Positions 6,514-14,012 of a stretch of 18,184 nt of DNA are shown one piece after another. Within the stretch, counting starts at the first letter, position 1; each line of letters opens with the position of its first letter. Position numbers and translations under genes: made by a program. The stretch covers positions 1 through 18,184 of the forward strand of contig DVHA01000137.1 of assembly GCA_018712425.1 (NCBI GenBank), in the 5' to 3' direction. The stretch comes from Candidatus Faecivivens stercoravium (GTDB taxonomy: Bacteria; Bacillota; Clostridia; Oscillospirales; Ruminococcaceae). The notes under the pieces were generated by a model. That model was not told the DNA's origin. It did not search any database and saw only the letters and a program-made list of their open reading frames with translations.

Positions 6514-7764
6514 ATGACCGAATCCGAAGCCCTCACCCTCATCCACGCCTCCCCCCGCATCCGCCACGGCGAAGCGGCCGCCCGGATGCCCCGCCTCCTC
6601 CAGCTGCTGGGGCACCCGGAAGCGGGCCTCCCCTTTGTCCATGTGACCGGCACCAACGGCAAAGGCTCCTTCTCGGCGATGGTCTCGTCGATGCTCTCGG
6701 CCGCCGGGAAAAAGACCGGCCTCTTCATCTCCCCCTACATCGTCGACTTTAAAGAGAGGATGCAGATAAACGGGGGAAATATCCCGGGCGGTACCCTCGC
6801 CCGGCTGGTGGAAGAGACCCTCCCCGCCGTCCGGCAGATGGAAGCGGAAGGGACCCCCTGCGGGGAGTTTATGTGGGACCTGGCCCTCGCCCTCCTCTGG
6901 TTCCGGGAAGAGAAGGCGGACATTGCCGTCATCGAAGCCGGCATCGGCGGGGCCGGCGACGCGACCATCGCCCTCCCCCGCCCGCTCCTCTCGGCCATCA
7001 TGGGCATCGGGCTGGAACACACCGCCCTCCTCGGGCCGACAATTGCCGATATCGCCCGGGACAAGGCCGCGATCATCAAAGGGAACCCCGCCCTACTCTA
7101 CCCCGAACAGCCGCCGGAAGCGGCCGCCGAGGTGATGCGGCGGTGCGCCGGAACGGGCGCCCAGCTCCACAGCCCTTCCTTCGCCGGCATCCGGATTTTG
7201 TCGGAAAATTTCACCGGCAGCCGGTTTGCCTACGGCGGGGAGGAATACTTCTGCCCCCTCGCCGGGCGGTACCAGGTCAAAAACGCCGTCATGGCCATCC
7301 GGGCGGGAGAACTGCTGGGCCTTTCTGGGACGGCTGTCAAGGAGGGGCTGGAAGGTGTCCGGTTCCCCGCCCGGATGCAGTGCATCTCCCGCTCGCCGCT
7401 CACCGTGGTTGACGGCGCCCACAACCCCCACGGGATGAAAGCCCTCTGCGAGAGCGTCCGGGCGCTGAACGACGGCCGGCCGGTCTACGCCCTCGCCGGG
7501 ATGATGGAGGACAAGGCGGTGGAGGAGACCCTTTCAATCCTCGGGCCCCTCTGCCGGAAGATCTTCGCCGTCACCCCCGACTCCCCCCGGGCGATGGACA
7601 GCGGGAAACTGGCGGAAACCGCCGCCCGCTTCTGCCCCCAGGCCATCGACGGCGGCTGGTGGCGGGACGGGCTTAAAACCGCCCAGGCGGCCGCGGAAGC
7701 CGACGGGGCGCTCCTCTTAATCTGCGGGTCACTCTTCCTGGCCGGGGACGTCCTGCGGGGCTAA
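6514..7764 (+). CDS. folC: Bifunctional folylpolyglutamate synthase / dihydrofolate synthase
   Basis: This is a Mur-ligase-type enzyme (416 residues) that joins glutamate to dihydropteroate and to folates with ATP, in the cytoplasm. The P-loop GTNGKGS is at residues 46-52. Further family marks are ISPYIVDFKERMQIN (usually SPH in this position), EAGIGGAGDAT, a GLEHTALLGPTIADIARDKA block and DGAHNPHG in the C-terminal glutamate-ligase domain. Length is normal. The start at 6514 is preferred to the ATG at 6490, because AGGAG at 6500-6504 gives 9-nt spacing and the predicted transcript begins only about 7 nt before 6490. The gene is monocistronic. Its last 36 bp overlap the convergent esterase gene. 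Confidence 0.92.
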   Translation: MTESEALTLIHASPRIRHGEAAARMPRLLQLLGHPEAGLPFVHVTGTNGKGSFSAMVSSMLSAAGKKTGLFISPYIVDFKERMQINGGNIPGGTLARLVEETLPAVRQMEAEGTPCGEFMWDLALALLWFREEKADIAVIEAGIGGAGDATIALPRPLLSAIMGIGLEHTALLGPTIADIARDKAAIIKGNPALLYPEQPPEAAAEVMRRCAGTGAQLHSPSFAGIRILSENFTGSRFAYGGEEYFCPLAGRYQVKNAVMAIRAGELLGLSGTAVKEGLEGVRFPARMQCISRSPLTVVDGAHNPHGMKALCESVRALNDGRPVYALAGMMEDKAVEETLSILGPLCRKIFAVTPDSPRAMDSGKLAETAARFCPQAIDGGWWRDGLKTAQAAAEADGALLLICGSLFLAGDVLRG

Positions 7765-8592
7765 GGGGCTCTGTAGGAACTGGGGGGGGGTAAAATGCGC
7801 CGCCGCATACCGGAACGCCGCCTCAAACCGGCGGGCGGCCTCCCGGCTCTCCGGCTTCCAGGGGGCCATCATGTCAAAGGCGTGGAAACAGCCGGGGTAG
7901 ACGTCCGCCCGCGCTTCCACCCCCGCCTCCCGCAGCTTTTTCACATAATCCAGCGTCTCGCGGTAAAACGGATCGTCCGTCCCGACAAAGGTGTAGGCGG
8001 GCGGCAGCCCCGCGTAATCGGTCTGCCGGGCGGGGGCGGCGTAGGCGGGCGGTTCGCCCTCCAGCCCTTTTAGGTACTGCTTCCAGGCGGCGTGGTTGCG
8101 GCGGGTGTTCCAGATGGGGGCGTGGTTGTCGCGGGAAGAGAGGGTGTCCCGGTCGTCCAGCATCGGGTAGATGGGCATCTGGAAGGCGACGCGCACCTCC
8201 CCCCGGTCCCGCGCCAGCATACAGAGCGCCGCCGTCAGCCCGCCCCCGGCGCTCTCCCCGCCGACCATAATCCGGGCGGGGTCAACCCCCAGCGGGCCGG
8301 CGTTCCGGACGAGGAATTTAAGCGCCCGCCAGGCGTCCTCCAGCGCCGCCGGATAGGGGTGCCGGAGGGAGAGCCGGTACCCCGGCGCCAGCACCACCGC
8401 CCCGCACCGGCCCGCCAGATCCCGCGCCCGGGTAAAGTGGGCCATCTCCGCCATCCCGGTCATATACCCGCCGCCGTGGAGCCAGAGGACGCCGGGCACC
8501 GGCGCGGACGGCCGCTTCTCCGGCATCAGCAGCAGGGCGGGCAGGGTGTGGCCTTTCATCGGGATGGATAACCGGATTGTCTGATAACGCAT
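7729..8592 (-). CDS. Alpha/beta-hydrolase, acetyl-esterase/lipase of the HSL type
   Basis: The 287-residue product carries all marks of the hormone-sensitive-lipase family: the oxyanion-hole HGGG (residues 39-42), nucleophile GESAG with Ser114, Asp207 in a DDP element, and His237 in GCFHAFD. It should hydrolyse short-chain esters, for example acetyl groups on sugars or xenobiotics; the substrate cannot be told. No signal peptide is present, so it is cytoplasmic. The start at 8592 is chosen for AAAGGAG 8 nt upstream. An ATG at 8613 would lie at the predicted transcription start. The 3' end overlaps the convergent folC gene. Confidence 0.9.
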   Translation of the reverse strand: MRYQTIRLSIPMKGHTLPALLLMPEKRPSAPVPGVLWLHGGGYMTGMAEMAHFTRARDLAGRCGAVVLAPGYRLSLRHPYPAALEDAWRALKFLVRNAGPLGVDPARIMVGGESAGGGLTAALCMLARDRGEVRVAFQMPIYPMLDDRDTLSSRDNHAPIWNTRRNHAAWKQYLKGLEGEPPAYAAPARQTDYAGLPPAYTFVGTDDPFYRETLDYVKKLREAGVEARADVYPGCFHAFDMMAPWKPESREAARRFEAAFRYAAAHFTPPQFLQSPLAPQDVPGQEE

Positions 8593-8618
8593 TTTCGCAG
8601 CTCCTTTCGTCATCCCCC

Positions 8619-8647
8619 ATTATACCATAAACCCGTCCCGCCGTCAT
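8619..8647 (-). promoter_or_regulatory. Extended -10 promoter of the esterase gene
   Basis: On the minus strand: TGGTATAAT, with the perfect -10 at 8624-8619, and a weak -35 ATGACG 17 bp upstream. The TG before the -10 compensates for the poor -35. Confidence 0.65.
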
Positions 8648-8749
8648 CTTTTCCCGCTCCCCTGCATATTCTGTGGCATCTCCATTTTGAGGGAGACGAA
8701 CGGTTCATTTTTGCGCCAAACAATATAAGCGGGAGCGAAACGCTCTTTT

Positions 8750-8935
8750 TGCTGAGCTCTGTCTCGCGGCGTCGGCGTTTGGCAAATCTGGGTCCAGGGG
8801 CCTTTGGCTCCTGGCGAAGTCCAGAGGCGGAGCCTTTGGTCCATCCAAGTGAAACTTGGCCCGTCCAGGCGGAGCTTGGTCGCTGCCTTAAGGGCAGCGA
8901 AATCAGCATTTAATGGCTCTTGAAAGACCAAATTC
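8750..8935. repeat. Dispersed intergenic hairpin-mosaic repeat, copy 2
   Basis: 8750-8858 matches copy 1 (1915-2040). 8876-8935 matches the window start. Hairpins in order: CCAGG-g-GCC/GGC-t-CCTGG, CCAGAGGC-GGA-GCCTTTGG, CCAAGT-GAA-ACTTGG, CCAGGC-GGA-GCTTGG and TCGCTGCC/GGCAGCGA. The copy joins both halves and suggests that the full element is about 185 bp. It lies between the esterase and 6S promoters; I see no gene from 8650 to 8955. Confidence 0.8.
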
Positions 8936-8955
8936 CACTTCTAAAAAATTCCCTC

Positions 8956-8984
8956 TTGATTTTTCTCTCTATATTTGCTATACT
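8956..8984 (+). promoter_or_regulatory. Promoter of the 6S RNA
   Basis: TTGATT (8956-8961), 17-bp spacer, TATACT (8979-8984). The start site is near 8991. Confidence 0.75.
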
Positions 8985-8990
8985 AGCAAT

Positions 8991-9228
8991 GGACAAAAAA
9001 CATTCTGCCTTGTGCGAGTAATTATGGAGTTTTAAATCCGAACACATTTAAAACGGGAGCCTTCCTCCGCTGTCAGGATTGCAGACCTCCCGGGGCAACC
9101 CGGAAGAAGGGAGCGTGAGCGCTGCGGGGTGGCACCCACCTGCTGAGAAGCGGGTTTATATCCCATATGACGGCAAGGCGGGTCACTTTTAAGGCAAAAG
9201 GCTTCTGCATTCGTGCAGGAGCCTTTTT
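8991..9228 (+). ncRNA. ssrS: Probable 6S RNA (RNA polymerase inhibitor)
   Basis: A promoter and a terminator frame a transcript of about 235 nt. The body (roughly 8995-9190, close to the 190-200 nt usual for 6S) is closed by a 9-bp stem, TCTGCCTTG (9004-9012) with CAAGGCGGG (9174-9182), including G-U pairs. The apical arm has CTCCC/GGGAG around CCGGG-GCAA-CCCGG. On the 3' side are a GGTGG/CCACC element and CCTGCT-GAGA-AGCGGG. The rod-like shape with a central unpaired region fits 6S, which mimics an open promoter and binds sigma-A RNA polymerase. The position just before tcdA parallels Bacillus, where bsrA lies next to yrvM (the tcdA homologue). SRP RNA is excluded because its conserved GGAAG loop motif is absent, and the T-box AGGGTGGNACCGCG is not matched. 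Identification is by structure and context, without a covariance search. Confidence 0.78.
9197..9228 (+). terminator. Terminator after the 6S RNA
   Basis: A 13-bp stem (9197-9209 with 9214-9226, one G-U) with a TTCG loop is followed by a T-run. tcdA follows 26 nt later without a separate visible promoter, so read-through probably feeds tcdA. Confidence 0.9.
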
Positions 9229-9253
9229 CAGCATCATCAGGAGGGGTTTTATC

Positions 9254-9967
9254 ATGTCGGAAAACTGGCAGGCGCGGCAGGCACTGCTGATGGGGGAAGA
9301 GGCGCTCCGGCTTCTGGCCTCCAAGACGGTCGCGGTCATCGGGCTGGGCGGGGTCGGCGGGGCCTGCGCCGAAGGGCTCTGCCGGGGCGGGGTCGGTGGG
9401 CTGATCTTAATGGACCACGACACTGTCGACGAGACCAACCTAAACCGCCAGCTCTTCGCCCTCCGCTCGACCGTCGGGATGGACAAGACCGAAGCGGCCG
9501 CCGCCCGTCTCCGCGACATCAACCCCGCCTGCCGCCTCTCCCTCCTCCCCGCCTTTTACGGCCCGGAGACGGCGGAGTCCCTCTTCTCCCTCCGGCCCGA
9601 CTACGTCGTCGACTGCATCGACACCGTATCGGCCAAGCTCCACCTGGCGGCCGAGTGCCAGGCCCGGGGGATCCCGCTCTTAATGAGCCTCGGCACCGGC
9701 AACCGCCTCGACCCCGCCGCCTTCCGGATCGGCAAGCTCTCGGACACTGCCCAAGTAGGCGGCGACGGCCTCGCCCGGGCGATGCGCCGGGAGGTCAAAA
9801 AGCGGGGGCTCCAGGATCCCGACGTCCTCTATTCTACCGAACTCCCCCGGAAAGCGGTACTGTCCGACGGCCGCCGCTACGCCCCCGGCTCGGTCTCCTT
9901 CTGCCCGCCGGTCGCCGGCTATATTGAGGCGGGAGAGGTGATCCGGCGGCTTGTGGGGATCCGGTAA
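9254..9967 (+). CDS. tcdA: tRNA threonylcarbamoyladenosine dehydratase (TcdA/CsdL, ThiF-like)
   Basis: The 237-residue E1-like enzyme uses ATP to cyclise t6A at position 37 of ANN-decoding tRNAs. It has the nucleotide-binding GLGGVGG (residues 30-36), the DHDTVDETNLNRQ block (Asp54, Asp56, Asn62, Asn64, Arg65, Gln66) typical of the ThiF/MoeB/UBA fold, a DCIDTVSAK motif, and the C-terminal PGSVSFCPPVAGY that separates TcdA from MoeB and ThiF. Start: AGGAGG (9239-9244), 9 nt before the ATG at 9254. The longer frame from 9167 runs back through the 6S RNA and its terminator and is not used. The gene is followed after 54 nt by a small membrane protein gene, probably co-transcribed. Confidence 0.92.
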   Translation: MSENWQARQALLMGEEALRLLASKTVAVIGLGGVGGACAEGLCRGGVGGLILMDHDTVDETNLNRQLFALRSTVGMDKTEAAAARLRDINPACRLSLLPAFYGPETAESLFSLRPDYVVDCIDTVSAKLHLAAECQARGIPLLMSLGTGNRLDPAAFRIGKLSDTAQVGGDGLARAMRREVKKRGLQDPDVLYSTELPRKAVLSDGRRYAPGSVSFCPPVAGYIEAGEVIRRLVGIR

Positions 9968-10021
9968 GCCGGAAAGCCCGGTAAAGAATCAAACATGAAG
10001 ATTGACTAAAGGAGTTTCGCC

Positions 10022-10699
10022 ATGTCCCAATCCCGCACCTCTTCCCCGAAGAAAACCGCACCCCAATCCCCGAAAGCCCTCCGCCCCTGGGCCATCCTGG
10101 CCGTCGCGGCGGTCATCCTGCTTATCGGGTTTGTCTACTTCCCCCTCTACAACCAGCCGGGCCTCCATACCGCCGCCGGCTTCTTCCCCGAGACCGAAAC
10201 CGGCGTCTATTCCGCCGGCGGGGCATCCATCACCGTCTCGGGCGGGACGGTCTCCTTCCCGGGGGAACTGGAGCCGCTCACGGTAACGCCCCGTGCGGAA
10301 GAAGGGTACTACGACGTCTTCCGGGGGGACGAAACCCTTTACTCCGGCCCCGCTCCCGCTTCCGCCGAAGACGAGCGGTCGATCGCCGCCGACGGCACCC
10401 TCTCCCCCCTCGCGGGCGGGGAAATCCCCGCCGGCAGCTACCCCGTCACCCTCTCCCAGCTGATTTCCGTCTCCCAGGGCACCCCCGAAACCCGGGGCCA
10501 GGGCGGGCTGACGGCCGGCATCGCGACCCTGCTCATCTGGATGGCCGACATCCTCTTCCCCAACTTCTTCTTTAAAGCCGACCCCCGCAACATCGGCTCC
10601 AAAGAAAGCCCCGCCGCAGGCTACCGGAAAATCCAAAGGGTTTTGTGGATGGCGCTGCCGGTTTTAGGCGCCTGCTTCCTGCTGGCAGCGCTATTATGA
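10022..10699 (+). CDS. Hypothetical membrane protein, three spans
   Basis: The 225-residue product has a positively charged N-terminus, a membrane span at about residues 22-42, and an extracytoplasmic, beta-rich, Gly/Pro/Ala-rich domain of about 120 residues (ASITVSGGTVSFPGELEPLT). Two C-terminal spans flank a short loop (LLIWMADILFPNFFFKADPR ... ALPVLGACFLLAALL). The C-terminal pair resembles the small DUF6199-type two-span module seen in Clostridia; this is a weak resemblance from memory. AAAGGAG lies 7 nt upstream of the ATG. The gene follows tcdA but has no evident functional link to it. The stop codon TGA directly touches the start of a hairpin array. Confidence 0.75.
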   Translation: MSQSRTSSPKKTAPQSPKALRPWAILAVAAVILLIGFVYFPLYNQPGLHTAAGFFPETETGVYSAGGASITVSGGTVSFPGELEPLTVTPRAEEGYYDVFRGDETLYSGPAPASAEDERSIAADGTLSPLAGGEIPAGSYPVTLSQLISVSQGTPETRGQGGLTAGIATLLIWMADILFPNFFFKADPRNIGSKESPAAGYRKIQRVLWMALPVLGACFLLAALL

Positions 10700-10948
10700 G
10701 TGAAATTCGCCTTTCAGGCGAGTGAAGGGTGAAATTTGCCCTTCGGGCAAGTGAAATCCGCCCCTTCGGGCCGGGTTAAGGTGTCCCTGCGGGACGATTG
10801 AAATACGGTTTGGACGGAAACAAAGCGGAAGTTACGGAAAAATATTAAATCATCGCGAAGCGATACCTTAACTTGTCCCGCAGGGACAAATTTCACTGCC
10901 GCGCAGCGGCAATTTCACTTTTCACTCACCCGCAGGGTGAATTTCACT
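10700..10948. repeat. Triloop hairpin array 1 (GTGAAATT / AATTTCAC word)
   Basis: Starting at the base after the TGA of the upstream gene, a row of short perfect hairpins with 3-nt loops follows: CGCCT-TTC-AGGCG, TTGCCC-TTC-GGGCAA, GTCCC-TGC-GGGAC, ATCGC-GAA-GCGAT, TTGTCCC-GCA-GGGACAA, TGCCGC-GCA-GCGGCA and TCACCC-GCA-GGGTGA. They are separated by GTGAAAT on the left half and by AATTTCAC on the right half, so the array is itself a large inverted repeat around a non-repetitive centre (about 10801-10850). It ends just before the fucosidase ribosome binding site. No ORF is credible. Confidence 0.9.
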
Positions 10949-10972
10949 GTGGCAATTAAGGAGGTAAAACGC

Positions 10973-12274
10973 ATGAACGACATTGTCAAAGCCCGCACCG
11001 AACGGACGAAATGGTTTTTAGACGCCCGCTTCGGGATGTTTATCCACTGGGGCCTCTACGCAATCCCCGCCCGGGGCGAATGGGTGCGGAGCATCGAGCG
11101 GATTTCAAACGAGGACTACGAGCCCTACTTTGAGGAATTCAACCCCACCCGCTATAACCCCCGCGAATGGGCGCGGCTGGCCAAAGAGGCGGGGATGCAG
11201 TACGCCGTCCTCACCGCCAAGCACCACGACGGCTTCTGCCTCTTCGACTCCGCCCTCACCGACTACAAGGCCACCAACACCCCCGCCGGGCGGGACCTTG
11301 TCCGGGAGTTTTTGGACGCCTTCCGGGCGGAGGGGTTAAAGGTCGGGCTTTACTATTCGCTGCTCGACTGGCACCACCCCGACTACCCCCACTATGGGGA
11401 CCAGAACCACCCGATGCGGGACAACCCTGCCTGTGGGAATGAGCACCGGGATTTCAACCGCTACCTCGAATACATGCACGGCCAGGTCCGGGAGCTGTTA
11501 ACGGGCTACGGGCATCTGGACATCATGTGGTTCGACTTCTCCTACGGGGAGATGGCGGGCGAAAAGTGGCGGGCGACTAAGCTCATCCAGATGGTGCGGG
11601 AGCTCCAGCCCTGGATCATCGTCGACAACCGGCTGGAGGCGGGCGGCGAGTCCTACGGCTCGATCGTCACCGATTCCCCCACCTTCTACTCCGGCGACTT
11701 CGCCTCCCCCGAGCAGATGATCCCGCCTAAGGGGATGACCGACGTCCACGGGGACCCGATCCCCTGGGAATCCTGCATGACCCTAAACGACCACTGGGGC
11801 TACTGCGCCGCCGACCGGCACTACAAGACCGCCCGGATGGTCATCCGCAACCTGGTCGAATGCGTCAGCAAAAACGGCAACCTCCTCTTAAACGTCGGCC
11901 CCGACGCGAAGGGCGAAATCCCGGAAGAATCGGCCGCCATCCTCCGGGAGGTGGGCCGCTGGATGCGGAAAAACGGCGAGTCGGTCTACGGCTGCGGCGC
12001 CTCCGACCTCCCGAAGCCCGACTGGGGCCGTTTCACCCGGAAGGGCAACAAGCTCTACGCCCATGTGATGGAGGAAAACGTCTGCGCCTACCTCCTCGAC
12101 CTCAAACCCGGTGAAGTAGAGAAGGTCCGCCTCCTCGCAAACGGCGCCGAGATGGCCCTCACCCAGCCCTGGAACACCGTCTCGATCAAGGACAAGAGTT
12201 TCTTCACCTTCTGGGGGCAGAGCTTCCCCCTGCCGGATGAGAACGACACCGTCGTCGAACTGACGCTGAAATAA
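10973..12274 (+). CDS. Alpha-L-fucosidase, glycoside hydrolase family 29
   Basis: The 433-residue enzyme should cleave alpha-linked L-fucose from glycans with retention of configuration. Family marks are RFGMFIHWGLYAIPARGEW (residues 19-37), AKHHDGFCLFDS (82-93), GLYYSLLDWHHPDYP and DIMWFDF, where Asp188 is the likely catalytic nucleophile. A short C-terminal beta domain follows the barrel. There is no signal peptide, so it acts in the cytoplasm on imported fuco-oligosaccharides, as in many gut Clostridia. The start at 10973 is set by AAGGAGG 8 nt upstream; the frame from 10937 begins inside the hairpin array. No fucose uptake or catabolic genes are adjacent. Its own promoter is not clear. 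Confidence 0.92.
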   Translation: MNDIVKARTERTKWFLDARFGMFIHWGLYAIPARGEWVRSIERISNEDYEPYFEEFNPTRYNPREWARLAKEAGMQYAVLTAKHHDGFCLFDSALTDYKATNTPAGRDLVREFLDAFRAEGLKVGLYYSLLDWHHPDYPHYGDQNHPMRDNPACGNEHRDFNRYLEYMHGQVRELLTGYGHLDIMWFDFSYGEMAGEKWRATKLIQMVRELQPWIIVDNRLEAGGESYGSIVTDSPTFYSGDFASPEQMIPPKGMTDVHGDPIPWESCMTLNDHWGYCAADRHYKTARMVIRNLVECVSKNGNLLLNVGPDAKGEIPEESAAILREVGRWMRKNGESVYGCGASDLPKPDWGRFTRKGNKLYAHVMEENVCAYLLDLKPGEVEKVRLLANGAEMALTQPWNTVSIKDKSFFTFWGQSFPLPDENDTVVELTLK

Positions 12275-12284
12275 ACTGCAAGCA

Positions 12285-12317
12285 AAAATCCCCCGCCAAC
12301 CGGCAGGGGATTTTTTT
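12285..12317 (+). terminator. Bidirectional terminator between the fucosidase and MATE genes
   Basis: AATCCCC(C)GCC-AACC-GGC(A)GGGGATT followed by a T-run. On the minus strand it has an A-run before and a T-run after, so it serves both convergent genes. Confidence 0.9.
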
Positions 12318-12326
12318 ACACAGCGC

Positions 12327-13868
12327 TTATTCGGTTTCGAGCTCTTCCTCGAGTTCCCGTTCTTCCGCTTTGTCGGCGGCCGAATTGGTCTCGCTGTACA
12401 TCCGAATGGTCTTCCACTTGCCGCTCTGGAACCGGAGCAGGACCAGCGTCGACCGGAGCAGCTGGTCGCAGGCCATCGCGATCCAGGCGCCGTACAGCCC
12501 GAGGGAGGTGTAGTTGATGAGGATGATCGCCACCGCCGGCCGGACCAGCAGGACGGTGATGAAGGTGATGACCGCGGTCGCGCGGGTATCGCCGGCGCCG
12601 CGCAGGCCGCCCGCGATGATGAACTGGGAGGTCTGGAGCGGCTGGAGCACCGCGACGATCAGCAGGATCCGGGCGCCCGTTTCGACAATCTCAGGCGTCG
12701 AGTTGTACAGGGCGACGATGTACCGGCCGAAGAAGATGAAGACCAGCGCGATGACAATCGCGCAGCCCATCCCGACCCGCCTGGTGCGGGAGCAGTAGGC
12801 CTGGGCCATATCCGGCCGCCGCTTGCCCAGCGACTGGCCCATCAGGGTCGTCGAGGAGACGGCGAAGGCCTGGCCGGTCATGAAGGAGAGGGCCTGGATG
12901 TTCATGCAGACCTGGTGGGTCGCGTAGGGGACGGTCCCCAGCCCCGCGACGGTGCGGGAGAAGATGATCATGCCCGCCCGCATCAGGAGCTGCTCAATCA
13001 TCGCCGGAAGGCCGATGTTTAAAAGGTCGAGGAGGGTTTCCTTGTGGGGCTTGAAGCCCAGTTTGAACTGGAGCTTTAAGAAGCCGTTGCCGCGGACCAG
13101 CAGCACCATCGAGATGCAGAAGGCGACAAACTGGCCGATAACCGTCGCGATCGACGCGCCGGCGACGTCCAGCTCGGGCATCCCGAGGTTGCCGTAGATC
13201 AGCATCCAGTTGAAGAAGACGTTGACGAGGTTGGCGATCAGGTTGTAGATCATGCTCGACCGCGAGTCGCCGACACCCCGCAGGGCCGCCGTAATCGTGC
13301 TGGTGATGGCCATCGTGATAAACCCGGCCATCTGGATCTGGAGGTACTGGGTCGCCCAGACGGTGACCTGCTCCTCGGTGGAGCCCATGAAGATGACCAT
13401 CGGCTCGGCAAAGACGACGCCGATAATCGAAAGGATGATGGTGGCAAAGAAGGTGAACATCAGCCCCTGCCGGACGACGAGGTTTGCCTTTTTCATGTCC
13501 CCGGTGCCTTTATACCGGGCGACAAGGGCGGTGACGCCGGTGTTCATCGCCATGAACGCGGTCATCAGCAGGAACTTCGGCTGGGTCGTCAGGCCGACCG
13601 CCGTCACGGCCGCCGCCCCCATCTCGGGGTTGGCCGACCCGCCGATCTGCCCGACCATCATCAGGTCGACCATCGACGCCAGCTGGGTCAGGATCAGCTC
13701 GACCAGGCTCGGCCAGGCGATGCGGATGATGTCCTTGTAGAGCTCTTTCGACTCTACCCCTTCCGGGAGGTGTTTGGTGACTTTGAGGTTGCCGCTGAGG
13801 GCCGCCGCGTCGCCGTCCGGGAGACGGTCGAGGACGGTTCGCAAGCGGTTGCTGGAGTTACTTGCCAT
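12327..13868 (-). CDS. MATE-family multidrug/cation efflux transporter
   Basis: The 513-residue membrane protein has a hydrophilic N-terminus of about 45 residues, then the MATE core beginning YKDIIRIAWPSLVELILTQL and ASMVDLMMVGQIG. Twelve membrane spans in two related halves are expected. Internal marks include AAVTAVGLTTQPKF, a GDSRSSMIYNLIANLVNVFFNWMLIYG-like stretch and GLRGAGDTRATA. It should export drugs or metabolites with Na+ or H+. Length is slightly above the usual 450-480 because of the N-terminal extension. The ATG at 13868 has no normal Shine-Dalgarno directly upstream; the likely one lies behind a hairpin (see leader). The end is the shared terminator with the fucosidase gene. 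Confidence 0.9.
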   Translation of the reverse strand: MASNSSNRLRTVLDRLPDGDAAALSGNLKVTKHLPEGVESKELYKDIIRIAWPSLVELILTQLASMVDLMMVGQIGGSANPEMGAAAVTAVGLTTQPKFLLMTAFMAMNTGVTALVARYKGTGDMKKANLVVRQGLMFTFFATIILSIIGVVFAEPMVIFMGSTEEQVTVWATQYLQIQMAGFITMAITSTITAALRGVGDSRSSMIYNLIANLVNVFFNWMLIYGNLGMPELDVAGASIATVIGQFVAFCISMVLLVRGNGFLKLQFKLGFKPHKETLLDLLNIGLPAMIEQLLMRAGMIIFSRTVAGLGTVPYATHQVCMNIQALSFMTGQAFAVSSTTLMGQSLGKRRPDMAQAYCSRTRRVGMGCAIVIALVFIFFGRYIVALYNSTPEIVETGARILLIVAVLQPLQTSQFIIAGGLRGAGDTRATAVITFITVLLVRPAVAIILINYTSLGLYGAWIAMACDQLLRSTLVLLRFQSGKWKTIRMYSETNSAADKAEERELEEELETE

Positions 13869-13977
13869 TGGCTTGCCGCCGGCATCGCTGCCGGCACTTC
13901 CCTTCTTTCTGTGTCGATACCCCCGCCGGTCTCCGGCGGCCCGGCGGCCGTCCGCCGGCAGATTTACATTATGGAAC
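13869..13977 (-). promoter_or_regulatory. Structured 5' leader of the MATE gene
   Basis: The predicted leader of about 110 nt carries three GC-rich hairpins: CCGGCGG-loop-CCGCCGG (13941-13958), CGCCGG-loop-CCGGCG (13924-13938) and GCCGGCA-GCGA-TGCCGGC (13878-13895, GNRA loop). The only decent Shine-Dalgarno, AAGGGAAG (13904-13897), lies before the third hairpin. Looping out this hairpin would bring it to about 10 nt from the ATG. No known riboswitch signature was recognised. Confidence 0.55.
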
Positions 13978-13983
13978 TTCTTT

Positions 13984-14012
13984 ATTATACTACAATGGCA
14001 AAAAACTGTCTA
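13984..14012 (-). promoter_or_regulatory. Promoter of the MATE gene
   Basis: On the minus strand: TAGACA (14012-14007), 17-bp spacer, TATAAT (13989-13984). Confidence 0.75.

Noticed and set aside
6373..7020. N-terminal extension of the XRE regulator into folC
   Set aside because: It runs antisense through the folC P-loop region. A GGAGG site fixes the start at 6372 and the HTH begins there.
8991..9228. T-box, TPP riboswitch or SRP RNA instead of 6S
   Set aside because: The GGTGGCACCC and CTGAGA strings look similar to T-box and THI-box parts, but the rest of each consensus is missing. The SRP GGAAG loop is absent, and a terminator separates the element from the gene.
9167..9253. N-terminal extension of tcdA
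   Set aside because: It would translate the 6S RNA 3' arm and its terminator. AGGAGG fixes the start at 9254.
9989..10636. 215-residue minus-strand ORF opposite the small membrane protein gene
   Set aside because: It is Gly/Val/Asp-rich shadow sequence. The plus-strand frame has a ribosome binding site and membrane spans.
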